In this document: positions 25,288 to 33,948 of the stretch, in pieces
How positions within the stretch are numbered: the stretch's first letter is position 1
How the letters are laid out: every line of letters starts with the position of its first letter
DNA from: JANQRZ01 sp965214485
Lineage (GTDB): Bacteria > Bacteroidota > Rhodothermia > Rhodothermales > JANQRZ01
Length of the DNA: 64,000 nucleotides
Assembly (NCBI GenBank): GCA_965214485.1
Contig: CBDCBW010000017.1
Span: 533,475 to 597,474, forward strand
Direction: 5' to 3'
Made by a program: the position numbers and the translations under genes
The notes under the pieces: generated by a model
The model's input: only the letters and a program-made list of their open reading frames with translations
Databases searched by the model: none
What the model was told of the DNA's origin: nothing

Positions 25288-27920
25288 CTACTTGAAAGAG
25301 GACCTCGCCGATCTCGCCGCACGCCGCCCCGACGGCAGACGCCGCCAGCCGCGCGGCCCCGGCTTCCCGCTGCAGCGGCCGCTCGAAGCTGAGGCAGAAC
25401 GAGACCGCCAGACCGGGGTGAAGGCCACCGGCCCAGCAAAGGCCCCCTCCGCCACCGGATCGAGCGTGTCCCAGTACGTGTTGACGGCCTGAACGGTAGT
25501 GCTCGTGAGGTTGCGCAGCAGGAGGCCGCCGGTCTCGTCGTAGACCGAGTTGCGCCCATTGAACTCAGAGTCCCCGAGGAAGGCCTGGCCACCGTTGTAG
25601 ACGAAAATCTCAGCTCCGTCGTTGCCCGCTACCCGGTTGACGCCGAAATCCAATGCTAGTGGTCTCATGTCGATATCGCCACCCGTGATGACGGCGACGC
25701 CGAACTTCCCGTTCTCCTCGATGACGTTGCGCTCGAACGGAAACACAAGAGCGTTCGAGACGCCGAGGCCGACGTGCTGGTTGCTCGTCCCGTCCCCGTT
25801 GCTCGACATCACGGTGAAGCTGATGTCGGCGTCCGTGTTGAGCGCGCGGACACCGGCGTTGTCGTTGCCCACCACCTTGGTGGAGTCGCCCGAGGCCGAC
25901 TGCGTCAGCGTGAAGGCGCTGCGCCCGCCGCCGGTGCACTCGGGGCTGGTGGGGCAGTAGTCCTGGACGAAGCCCGTCTCGATGCCGACGCGGTTGTGCT
26001 CGATGACGGAGCCGGTGATCGTCACGTCGGTGCTGAAGACCTCGACGCCAATGTCGGCGTGCGAGACCGTCGCCCCGTCGAGGTCGAGCACGCCGGTGTC
26101 GAAGACGGCGATGCCGCCCCAGCCCTGCGCCGCGTCGCCCTCGGTGAAGGTCGTGCCGAAGGCGTTCAGTGTGCCATCGACAATCAGCCGCGCACCGGGT
26201 GCGAAGGTGACCGTGGCGGCTCCGAAGGTCCAGGTTTCTCCTTCGGGGATCACCAGGTCCGCCTGCGGTCGTCCGCCGTAGGTCGTCAGAGTCCGTTTGA
26301 GCGCCTCATAGGCGTTGACGCGCCCGCTCCCGGCCCACCGTATGCTGCACCCGGTGTCGTAGTCTGCCGTCTGCTCGATAATGTCCTTGACTTGCTCGAA
26401 CGTGGGTTCGGGGTTGATAGCCAGCATCAGCGCCGCGATCCCAGTGACCTGCGGTGCCGCGGCCGAGGTCATGCCGAAGCCATCCGAGGTGTTGTAGGGG
26501 AGGTAGTTGCCGGGGACGCGGCCCAGGGAGCCCATGCGGTCCATCGTCGCGATTTCGAGTTGGCCCGAGCTCAGGGAGCCGCTGCTCGGGGCGACCACGT
26601 CAGGCCGGCGCGCACCAGGAGACACAAACGGGGAGTACGATGGACGGATGTTGTTGCTCGTCACAGCACCCACGGCGATCACGCCGTCCAGAGTAGCCGG
26701 GAAGGCAACAAAATTGCCGTTATTGCCTGCCGAGACGACCATCACGATCCCCAAGCTGTCGCGCCCCGCCTCGGAAGCCCGCTCAAAGGCCGCCGCGATG
26801 TCGTCATCAGAGTAGTCCGGGGAGACCGCGTTCCAACTGTGGTTCATGATGTGGACCCCGCGTTGGCGTAGCGTGTCGATAGAGGCTGCGATCTCGCGGG
26901 CGGGTGCCTCGCTATCCCGACCGAAGATCTGAGCGGACATAATGCGGGTGTTCTCGGATACGCCACGCACGCCGGTGGCGTTGAAGTCAGCGGCAATCAG
27001 GCCTGCGACGGCTTGCCCGTGCATGACGAGGGAGGATATCGGCTGTCCGTCGCCGTCGCCGTAGGATGGGGCGGTATGGCCCGGAAGCCGCTGGCCGGGC
27101 GCGAAGTCCTCGTGGTCTTCGACGCCGGTGTCCACGACGCCCGCAATCACCGAGGCGCTCCCGGTCGTGATCGCCCAGGCGCGCTCGGCGTCGATGTCGG
27201 TGTCGGGGACCGAGCCGTCGAGTCCGTTGTTCTCCAGGTGCCACTGCTCGCCGTAGAGCGGGTCGTCGATACTGCCGCCAGGAAGCGCACTCGCCGTGAG
27301 CAGGGTAGGCGGACCTCCAACCGGAGTGTCACCTTGGAGCACGAAGTCCGCGAAGGCATCGGGTTTCGCCCAATCGGTCAAGCTGTTGGTGTAGTACGCA
27401 TTGGCTACGTCCAGCGTAGACAGGGTGGCACTGGCAGGCACACGGATCGTGTAGACCGACGTGCCGTCAGCGAACGTCTCGGAGTCCACCGTCGTCACGC
27501 CGTACTGCGCGTTGAGCTGCGCCACCTGCGCGCCGGTCACGCCGGGGCCGAACCCGGCGCGGACGTAGTCGGTGACGGTGAAGCCCATCGTGCTCGTCCC
27601 AATGACGTAGTCCGGCTCGACGCGCGCGACGTTGGCATCGCTTTCGAGCGCAGTCCGGGCTCCGTTGCCGGTGAAGCTAGCGACCTCTTCGACGACGTAG
27701 AAGTCACGAGGGAGCGACTCGGCAATCGTGAAGTCCGGGCTGAGCGACTGCGCGAGCGCCGCTTCGCTGACGCCGGGCGCGGCCTCGACGACCCAGTGCT
27801 GGGCGACGGGCGTGAGGGCGATCTGCCCGCCGCCGGAGAAGTAGTGCTGGGCCGCGCCGGGTGTGGCGAGTGCGGTCACGAGGCACACTGCGAGGGCGGA
27901 GAGGCGGAGAAATTACGCAT
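25288..27920 (-). CDS. Secreted subtilisin-like serine protease (S8) with beta-helix region, probably frameshifted
   Basis: About 870 residues. The S8 triad is visible: Asp in AGVVDTGVEDHEDF, His in SLVMHGQAVAGLIAADF, Ser in GFGMTSAAAPQVTGIAAL. The oxyanion Asn lies in MVVSAGNNGNF. Residues from about 560 on resemble right-handed parallel beta-helix repeats (IGVEVFSTDVTITGSVIEHN, VRALNTDADISFTVMSSNGD). A Shine-Dalgarno CGGAGGT sits 7 bp before ATG 27920. That frame stops after 14 codons, while the signal peptide LSALAVCLVTALATPGAAQ lies in another frame, implying a 1-nt indel within the first 12 codons. The 3' end (after AGPVAFTPVW) degenerates into Arg-rich sequence. Confidence 0.75.
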
Positions 27921-28031
27921 GATAGACCTCCGGGTTAGGTGTGGTGGAAAGAACCACCTTGAACATAAGGGGTCGTGCCCTGCTCCGCAAGTCCTTTGCA
28001 AAACGTCCGGCCTGCTCGGCTTCTCCCAGAA

Positions 28032-28115
28032 GCGGCCGGTCGCGAGGTGGAACCGGAGCGGCTCGGCGAGCTGCTCGGCGATCGGCGTGCTCGCGGCGCG
28101 GTCGAGTTGGATCAT
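28032..28115 (-). pseudogene. Duplicated 5' end of the gntR gene
   Basis: 84 bp nearly identical to the first 28 codons of the gntR gene at 22328-22411 (MIQLDRAASTPIAEQLAE...FHLATGRF), then abrupt divergence. Both copies are in the same orientation, so the 5.6 kb between them is bracketed by direct repeats. This copy keeps the promoter. Confidence 0.9.
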
Positions 28116-28151
28116 GCGGGAGCGGGGCGGATCGGACGAGGTGGGAGGCGC

Positions 28152-28160
28152 GGCAAGGTA
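28152..28160 (-). promoter_or_regulatory. Putative promoter -7 element, probably the original gntR promoter
   Basis: Minus-strand TACCTTGCC, 37 bp upstream of the ATG of the truncated gntR copy. The full-length gntR has no equivalent. Confidence 0.45.
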
Positions 28161-28186
28161 CGTGTGGCGCGCCCGCCCGTCATGCC

Positions 28187-28318
28187 TCAGCGCATCACCG
28201 TGAACCGTCGTGAGACTGCAAACCTCGCTCTTGCCCGCCGGTCCCGGAGCGGATGCGGTCGATGTCGCACCCGGCGGTGCTCACGCCGGTGTCGAGCGCG
28301 AGGGTGCTCGTCGTGCCG
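28187..28318 (-). pseudogene. Degenerate type IX sorting tail remnant
   Basis: In one minus-strand frame the end reads RFAVSRRFTVMR then TGA, matching the RRFTVVH end of the gene at 24011. In another frame just upstream, STLALDTGVSTAG is followed by a 'DRIRSGTG' segment, which resembles the usual 'HTLALDT..LTAG.Y.VR' of these tails. At least one frameshift separates the two pieces. Confidence 0.5.
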
Positions 28319-28341
28319 TACTAGTGTTGCAGCCTCTTGTT

Positions 28342-28393
28342 CGTGAGCGGACCCCCGGCCGTGCGCCTCTCGCTGTGCTCAGCGGTCCGACGG
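28342..28393. repeat. Left inverted repeat bracketing the DUF4185 gene
   Basis: Starts CGTGAGCGGACCCCC, an exact inverted match to 29819-29833. A looser match extends about 30 bp further. Confidence 0.6.
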
Positions 28394-28412
28394 TCTCGCT
28401 TCGTCGACGCTG

Positions 28413-28421
28413 TATCTTCGG
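28413..28421 (+). promoter_or_regulatory. Putative promoter -7 element for the DUF4185 lipoprotein
   Basis: TATCTTCGG, 33 bp upstream of ATG 28454. Confidence 0.45.
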
Positions 28422-28453
28422 CCACCTCCTGTCCCTCACGCCAACCGTTCGTC

Positions 28454-29668
28454 ATGCTACGCTTGCGTCTTGCCCTCGTCGCCCTGTCCTTCGCCGCCCT
28501 CGCCGCCCTCGCCGGCTGTGATGCGGCGGACTCCGACGCCTCCGACGCTTCCCTCACCGGGGGGCTCTCCGCCGCCGCGACCGTCTCCGGGGACCGCGCC
28601 GCGCCGCCACCCCCGCCCGTCCTCTCGGCGACCGACCTCGGCGTCGTCGCGCAGCTCCCCATCATCCGGGGGCGCGACGGGGCCATCAGCGCGCTCGTCA
28701 ACGGCCGCTCCGTGTGGACCTTCGGCGACACGCCGCTCAACGGCCCTAACGCCGACGGCAGGAACTGGGTCGACAACTCGCTCTCGTGGACGAGCGACCT
28801 CGACGCCTCCGACGGCATTGCCTTCGAGGGCAACTACGTCGACGCGGTGGGGGCCCCGGCCGAGATCGTCCCGTTTCTCCCGTGGGAACAGCGCTACAAC
28901 GAAGCCCACGCCGGCACCCCCTGCCAGGAGGAGCCGTGCGGCGCAGAGATCGCCTTCTGGCCCGGCGACCTCATCCCGGACCCCGCACGCCGCCGCGTGC
29001 TCATGACCTACTACCAGCTCTGGCGCTCGCCGACCTTCGAGGGCTGGCGGAGCATCGGCGGCGGGTTTGCGGTGTGGGACGAGGGCATGGCGCCGGGGAG
29101 CGTCCGGCGGCCCGTCCAGAACCCCGGCAGCCGGACCCCCACGCTGATGTGGGAGCGCGACGAGGTGAGGTACGACAACGCTACCCTCGTTGACGGGGAG
29201 ACGCTCTACGCCTACGGCTGCAAGCTGAACTTCGTCGTCCACGCGTGCCGGGTGGCTCGCGTCCCGCTCGCCGACGTGCTCGACAAGACGGCGTGGCGCT
29301 ACTACACCGGCACCGCGTGGAGCGCCGACCCAACCGACGCGGTGCGCGTCTTCGACGGGGGGGCGGCCGGCACGAGCGTCTTCTACGTCCCGCACTACGG
29401 CGGCTACTTGGCGATCTACAACCCCGCCTTCGACAACACGGTGCGCTACCGCGTCTCGCGGACGCCGTGGGGGCCGTGGTCGGAGCCGCAGCCTCTGTTC
29501 ACGATGCGGCCGGGGCAGGGCACGTTCGGGAACTACTCGGCGCACGCCCACCCGGAGTTTGCCGAGGCCGGCGGGCGGGTGCAGTACGTCACCTACGCCC
29601 ACACGACGGGCTTCCTCCGGCAGGAGCTCCCCCTGGTCCGCGTCGTGTTCGGCGAGCTACCGGAATAG
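28454..29668 (+). CDS. DUF4185 domain lipoprotein
   Basis: 404 residues from ATG 28454. The lipoprotein signal LALVALSFAALAALAGC puts the lipidated Cys at residue 22, followed by an Asp/Ser-rich linker and five prolines. The body matches DUF4185, a five-bladed propeller fold near glycoside hydrolase clans: LPIIRGRDGAISALVNGRS, VWTFGDTPLNGPN, ALVDGETLYAYGCK-like blade, FYVPHYGGYLAIYNP, SRTPWGPWSEPQPLF. It is likely anchored at the outer membrane and acts on or binds a polysaccharide; no catalytic residues are assigned. The gene is bracketed by 15-bp inverted repeats (28342-28356 and 29819-29833), so it may have moved as a unit. Confidence 0.75.
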   Translation: MLRLRLALVALSFAALAALAGCDAADSDASDASLTGGLSAAATVSGDRAAPPPPPVLSATDLGVVAQLPIIRGRDGAISALVNGRSVWTFGDTPLNGPNADGRNWVDNSLSWTSDLDASDGIAFEGNYVDAVGAPAEIVPFLPWEQRYNEAHAGTPCQEEPCGAEIAFWPGDLIPDPARRRVLMTYYQLWRSPTFEGWRSIGGGFAVWDEGMAPGSVRRPVQNPGSRTPTLMWERDEVRYDNATLVDGETLYAYGCKLNFVVHACRVARVPLADVLDKTAWRYYTGTAWSADPTDAVRVFDGGAAGTSVFYVPHYGGYLAIYNPAFDNTVRYRVSRTPWGPWSEPQPLFTMRPGQGTFGNYSAHAHPEFAEAGGRVQYVTYAHTTGFLRQELPLVRVVFGELPE

Positions 29669-29694
29669 CACGTCCGGGAGTGCCTGGGGACGGT

Positions 29695-29845
29695 TGCTCG
29701 TGGGCCGACCCCCCCGCTTCCGCTGCCCTCGCTGCGCTCCGAGCAGCGGAAGCTGTTCCCCTCGTGTGAGGGAGACAGGCCGTGCGCCCGGTGAGCGCAG
29801 CGAGGGGCTGACGGCCAGGGGGGTCCGCTCACGAGCGGAGGACGG
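29695..29845. repeat. Palindrome-rich dispersed element after the DUF4185 gene
   Basis: About 150 bp of internally complementary blocks: CCGCTTCCGCTGCC...GCAGCGGAAGC, CCCTCGTGTGAGGG, GAGCGCAGCGAGGGG. It ends with the inverted repeat to 28342. No coding potential. Confidence 0.55.
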
Positions 29846-29857
29846 CGACCCTAGGGC

Positions 29858-30020
29858 CTGTGCGAAAGCCCCTTCGCGGGCTGCGCAGGGCCGGCCAGCT
29901 CCCGCTGCGTCGTCGCGCTGCATCGCCGTAGCTTGCGCTACGGCTGCTTCGCGCTCCTTGCCGCGAGCCCCGTCGGCTCCTGCTCGCCCAACACGCCGGA
30001 GGTTCCGCACAAGGCCTAGC
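29858..30020. mobile_element. MITE-like element with imperfect terminal inverted repeats
   Basis: The left end (GGGCCTGTGCGAAAGCC) and the reverse complement of the right end (AGGCCTTGTGCGGAACC) match imperfectly. The interior carries a long hairpin around CGTAGCTTGCGCTACG. The right end overlaps the TAG stop of the M43 protease gene. No transposase. Confidence 0.5.
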
Positions 30021-32748
30021 GCAGGCGCGTGACCCGCTGCGTCTCGACGAACGAACGGCCCGCCCCCTCGGCTTCCATGCGCACCAGGTACGTCCCGCTC
30101 GGCAGGCCCGAGGCGTCGAAGCGCACAGTGTGCTGCCCCGCCTCCAGTGTGCCCTCGACGAGCGTCGCCACGGCTCGCCCGAGCACGTCGTAGACGGTCA
30201 CCGTCACGCAGGCCGCTGCCGGCACGGCGAGGTCGAGCGAGGTCGCGGCCTCGAACGGGTTCGGGCGCGCGGCACCCAGGGCGAACGTACCCAGCGCAGC
30301 CGAGGCGGAGGCCGAGCGTGCCGCCTCCGGTGCCCCGTCGGCGCTCCACTGATCGCCGGCCGCGACCGGTACCCCCGTCGCCGCCTCGACCACCGACCAA
30401 TCGCTCAGCCCGGTCTCCGAGGCGAAGCTCCGGCCTGCGGCTTTCGTCACCCCGAAGCTGTCGCCGTCGACGACCTCGCTGGAGAAGGTCCCGACGTAGC
30501 CGTTGTACGAGTACGTCCCGGCGGGCGCGTTGCTCGGCACGTTCTGCGAGAGCGTCCGGGTGACGGAGGCTCCGGCCCCGAGCCGCACGCTCACCGGGCC
30601 GACGAGCGGGCCGAACGTGCCGCCGTTCGGGAGCGTGGCGTCGCTCCAGGCCTGGAAGCGCTGGACGGTGTTCGTGTGGTTGGTCAGCGTCGCGGTGAAG
30701 GTCATCGGGCCGCCCGAGGCCGCGACGCTCGACGGGTCGCCGCCCTGGGGCGCGAGGCTCATCGACACCGCCGGCGCGAGCGACGGCAGCACGTCGGTCG
30801 AGAGCGCAGCGCTGTCGCCCTCGCCCTCGACCGAGGCGACGGTCGCGGTCCCGGAGACGCTGACGAGGTGGGTGGCGAAGGCCACGTCGTCGACGTACCA
30901 GCCCTCCTGCGGGGTGAGCACGTCCGAGGCAAAGCGGAAGCGCACCGTGACGCGCTCGCCCTCGAAGCTGCCCAGGTCGGCGACGGTCTCGACGAAGCCG
31001 CCGCTGTCGCCGTCGAACACGTCGCGGTCGGCGAGGGTCGGGTTATCGGCCGCGGCGACCGTGCCGTTGTAGCCGTTCTGGACGAAGAACGGGCCGGCGT
31101 CCTCCCACGTCGCCCCGCCGTCGGTGGACAGCTCGACGACGCCCGCGTCGAAGCCCGCCTCGGTGTTGTAGCGGTGCCAGAAGCGGAAGAGCGCGCCCGC
31201 CGGGAGCGGGTCCGAGGCGTCGAGGTCGAGCCACTGGTCGCTCACGTTGTCGGGGTCCTCGGCGAACCAGCTCGACGCGCCCCGGTGGGCGTCGCCGGTG
31301 GTGATCGCCCACGTCGGGAGCACGCCGCCGACGGTCCAGTTCTCGCCGCCGCTCTCGACCCCGTCCTGGAAGAGGAACGCCGAGCCCTCGCCCGTAGCGA
31401 CGGCGACCTGGAAGCTCCGCGTCGCGGACGCCCCCGGCGCGAGCGTGCCGAGGCTCCACGTGACCGTGCCCGCCGCCTCGCTGCCGCCGTCCGACGCCGA
31501 GCCGGCGACGTAGACCGTCCGCGCCGGGACTTCGTCGGTGAGGACGACCCCGGTGGCGTCGTCGTCCGAGTCGTTGGTGACGGTGAGGGTGTAGGTGATC
31601 GTCTCGCCGTCGCGCACCGGCGCGCCGCCGTCGCTCTTGGCGACGGCGAGGCCCGCCTGGTTCGGCGTGTTGCCGACGAGCGCGGCGCGGCGCGGGCTGA
31701 CCTCGAGGACCTGGCGGATGCGCGCCTTCTGGCCCTCGGTGAACGTGTTCATGCACGTGTCCTCGGTGTAGTCCATGTAGTTCTGGACCATGTCGGGGAC
31801 GTCGAACGGCGCGCCGTAGGCGGTGTCGTCGCAGGTGTTGACGGCGGGGCAGCCACCGTTCGAGTCGGCGGAGCGGGGCGTGTCGGTCACGAAGTCGTCG
31901 ACGGTGCAGTCGCCGTCGCCCCAGATGTGGCGGAGGCCGAGGAAGTGGCCGACCTCGTGGGTGGCCGTGCGGCCCTTGTCGTAGGGCGGGTTGTAGGTGC
32001 CGCCCGGCGCGAGGTCCGAGGAGCCGAAGGCGCTGTAGTTCTGGACGACGCCGTCGGTGTTCGGGTCCTGCGGCTCGCTGGGCATCCCGGCGAGGCCGGA
32101 GCCCTCGGGGAACTGCGCGTAGCCCAGGAGGAGCGGGCCGAGGTCGGCGCTCCACATGTTCATGTAGCGCTCCGGGTCCCAGATCGTCTCGGGCTTCACG
32201 ACGAGGTCGAACTGGCCGGGCATCCCCAGCGCGGGGTCGTAGCCGACGCCGGGGACGTAGTCGTTGCGCGCGTGGCGGAGGATGCCGGTCGTCGGGTTGC
32301 CGTCGGGGTCCTCGGTGGCGAGGACGAACTCGACGCGGAGGTCGGCGGCGATGCTGTCGGGGAAGGTGCTCTGGCCGGGCGAGCCGAGGATCGCGCGGAA
32401 GTCCTCGTTGAGGACTTGAATCTGGCTGGCCGCCTGGGCGTCGGTGATGTTCGACCCCATGCCCGGCGCGAAGTCCGTGACGTGGTGGACGACGTGGATG
32501 ACGACGGGAATCGTGTAGACTTCCTCAGGCCCCTGGCGGAACTGCCGGAGCTGCCGGCCGACGAGCGCGCGGTCGCGCTTGAGGACGCTCGCGTCCGGGG
32601 CGTAGTTCGCCGGGAGCAGGCCGGGGTAGAACTCCATCGTGGCGCAGCTCCGGAACTCGACCGGCTGCGCGAAGGCTCCGGTGCCGAGGAAGCAGCAGCC
32701 GAGGAGCAGGGCAAGGGCGCGGCCGAGGCCGCGAGAGGGAACGGGCAT
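30016..32748 (-). CDS. Secreted M43 (cytophagalysin-type) zinc metalloprotease with type IX sorting tail
   Basis: 910 residues from ATG 32748. The signal peptide LALLLGCCFLGTGAFAQ is clear. The catalytic domain carries YTIPVVIHVVHH, the zinc motif HEVGHFLGLRHIWGD (HExxHxxGxxH) and a downstream QNYMDYTEDTCMNTFT Met-turn, all typical of M43. A DUF11-like repeat (VTNDSDDDATGVVLTDEVP) and a MAM/jelly-roll-like domain with WYVDDVAF follow. The tail is ARPNPFEAATSLDLAV, VTVYDVLGRAVATLV, GTYLVRM. Likely role: extracellular protein degradation after export by the type IX system. A strong -7 element and a leader hairpin precede it. Confidence 0.88.
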   Translation of the reverse strand: MPVPSRGLGRALALLLGCCFLGTGAFAQPVEFRSCATMEFYPGLLPANYAPDASVLKRDRALVGRQLRQFRQGPEEVYTIPVVIHVVHHVTDFAPGMGSNITDAQAASQIQVLNEDFRAILGSPGQSTFPDSIAADLRVEFVLATEDPDGNPTTGILRHARNDYVPGVGYDPALGMPGQFDLVVKPETIWDPERYMNMWSADLGPLLLGYAQFPEGSGLAGMPSEPQDPNTDGVVQNYSAFGSSDLAPGGTYNPPYDKGRTATHEVGHFLGLRHIWGDGDCTVDDFVTDTPRSADSNGGCPAVNTCDDTAYGAPFDVPDMVQNYMDYTEDTCMNTFTEGQKARIRQVLEVSPRRAALVGNTPNQAGLAVAKSDGGAPVRDGETITYTLTVTNDSDDDATGVVLTDEVPARTVYVAGSASDGGSEAAGTVTWSLGTLAPGASATRSFQVAVATGEGSAFLFQDGVESGGENWTVGGVLPTWAITTGDAHRGASSWFAEDPDNVSDQWLDLDASDPLPAGALFRFWHRYNTEAGFDAGVVELSTDGGATWEDAGPFFVQNGYNGTVAAADNPTLADRDVFDGDSGGFVETVADLGSFEGERVTVRFRFASDVLTPQEGWYVDDVAFATHLVSVSGTATVASVEGEGDSAALSTDVLPSLAPAVSMSLAPQGGDPSSVAASGGPMTFTATLTNHTNTVQRFQAWSDATLPNGGTFGPLVGPVSVRLGAGASVTRTLSQNVPSNAPAGTYSYNGYVGTFSSEVVDGDSFGVTKAAGRSFASETGLSDWSVVEAATGVPVAAGDQWSADGAPEAARSASASAALGTFALGAARPNPFEAATSLDLAVPAAACVTVTVYDVLGRAVATLVEGTLEAGQHTVRFDASGLPSGTYLVRMEAEGAGRSFVETQRVTRLR

Positions 32749-32782
32749 GGGAGTGGGGCTAAGGGTTACGGGAGACGGTCCT

Positions 32783-32806
32783 GCAGCATGGTTCCCTCCA
32801 TGCTGC
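32783..32806 (-). promoter_or_regulatory. Perfect inverted repeat at the 5' end of the M43 transcript
   Basis: GCAGCATGG/CCATGCTGC, 9-bp stem and 6-nt loop, starting immediately downstream of the -7 element. It could be a 5' stabilising hairpin or an operator dyad. Confidence 0.5.
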
Positions 32807-32813
32807 GAATATA
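32805..32813 (-). promoter_or_regulatory. Putative promoter -7 element for the M43 protease gene
   Basis: Minus-strand TATATTCGC, about 57 bp upstream of ATG 32748. Confidence 0.5.
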
Positions 32814-33275
32814 GGCGCAGACGAGACGTAGCACAACGCCGGCCCTCCGGCGTTCGGCAGGTAATATCGAGTCGCTGTTTCATGCGCCACCCTCTGCTAT
32901 AGTGTGCTACAGCCTGCTACAGTCCTTTCCGCGCAAGCGGGAATCCAGAACAGGCGGGAATCCAGAAGGGGTGCCTGTCCGCCCTGGATGGGCTTCGCCA
33001 GGCCTTCGGGTTCCTCGCCTACGCTCGGAAGAACAAACCTGGATGGGGCGGCCAGAATCGGTACGGGCGCGGCGACTGGACGCGGAGCGTTGGGGCACCT
33101 GCGCCCACTTGCCACTGGGTACTGCGTTCGGTAAAAACCGGGACCCGTTGCGATGGTCTGTGGAGCGAATGCAAACCTTGAGGCGACGTGCGGTCAGAAA
33201 TGCGACGTGCGGTGCGCGAATGGTCATCGCAAACGCACCGCACGGGGACCAGGGTGGTAGGCCGGTCTGAGTCTG
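32814..33275. other. Non-coding spacer with GCGGGAATCC repeats
   Basis: The ~460-bp spacer to tRNA-Lys has no convincing gene. At 32929-32962 it carries two copies of GCGGGAATCCAGAA, the first preceded by TTTCCGCGCAA to form a small palindrome. This resembles the dispersed 'ATTCCCGC...GCGGGAAT' units of other genomes. The rest shows nothing I can name. Confidence 0.4.
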
Positions 33276-33348
<73 letters not shown>

Positions 33349-33424
33349 GTAAGCATTCAGCATAACAACGAGAGTCGGAGGGCTGTTCCGGCTCCCGTTG
33401 AAGCGTGTGCGAAGCCCGCGCGCC

Positions 33425-33907
33425 TCAGCAGTCCAGCTCCGGCGGGCAGGCGAGGGGGCGCGGCACGGCCTGCCCGTTCGTCTGCTGGCGGATGCGGTAG
33501 GCGTAGGTGTGCATCGCCGCCACATCGTCGGGGGAGACGCCGAGCTCGGCGCGGACGCGCTCCAGCGTCTGCGGCTCGCCCGGCTCGATCTCGTCGTCGG
33601 CCAGGGCCACGTCGACCAGGTTCAGCATGAGCGCCCGGCGGATCGGCTCGTCGGTGTCGCGGAGGATCTCGAGGCAGGTCTCGAGCGCGGGCGGCGCGAT
33701 GCTGAGGGCGAAGGCGCGCTGGCGGGCGTCCTCGGAGAGCCCGTCGAGGTGGAGCGATTCGAGGATCAGGTCGGACTCGCGCTCGTCGATCTGGTTGTCG
33801 GCGGCGGCGAGGGCGAAGAGGGCACCGTAGAAGGCGAGCTGCTGGCGCTCGGTGAGGCCGGAGAGGTCGAGGATTTCGTGGGCGGGAGACGGCATCGCTT
33901 CGGTCAT
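33425..33907 (-). CDS. TerB-like (tellurite resistance protein B fold) protein
   Basis: 160 residues, all-helical. The repeat-like motifs FYGALFALAAADNQIDERES and LMLNLVDVALADDEIEPGEP are the acidic 'A-x-A-D-x-x-(I/V)-D-x-x-E' hairpins of the TerB/DUF533 fold, which in TerB coordinate metal. The C-terminal extension ends with Cys-containing CPPELDC. No ter operon partners are nearby. The role is unknown, possibly a metal- or membrane-stress-linked scaffold. The -7 element TATCTTAA at 33941-33948 overlaps the stop codon of the upstream oxidoreductase. Confidence 0.7.
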   Translation of the reverse strand: MTEAMPSPAHEILDLSGLTERQQLAFYGALFALAAADNQIDERESDLILESLHLDGLSEDARQRAFALSIAPPALETCLEILRDTDEPIRRALMLNLVDVALADDEIEPGEPQTLERVRAELGVSPDDVAAMHTYAYRIRQQTNGQAVPRPLACPPELDC

Positions 33908-33940
33908 AGAGGAGGGAAGGGCGGCGGTCGGCGGGGGCGG

Positions 33941-33948
33941 TTAAGATA
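33941..33948 (-). promoter_or_regulatory. Putative promoter -7 element for the TerB-like gene
   Basis: Minus-strand TATCTTAA, overlapping the TAA stop of the upstream gene and 34 bp from the ATG. Confidence 0.4.

Noticed and set aside
25292..25492. Plus-strand small gene across the subtilisin junction
   Set aside because: Arg/Ala-rich composition, no start context and no recognisable motif.
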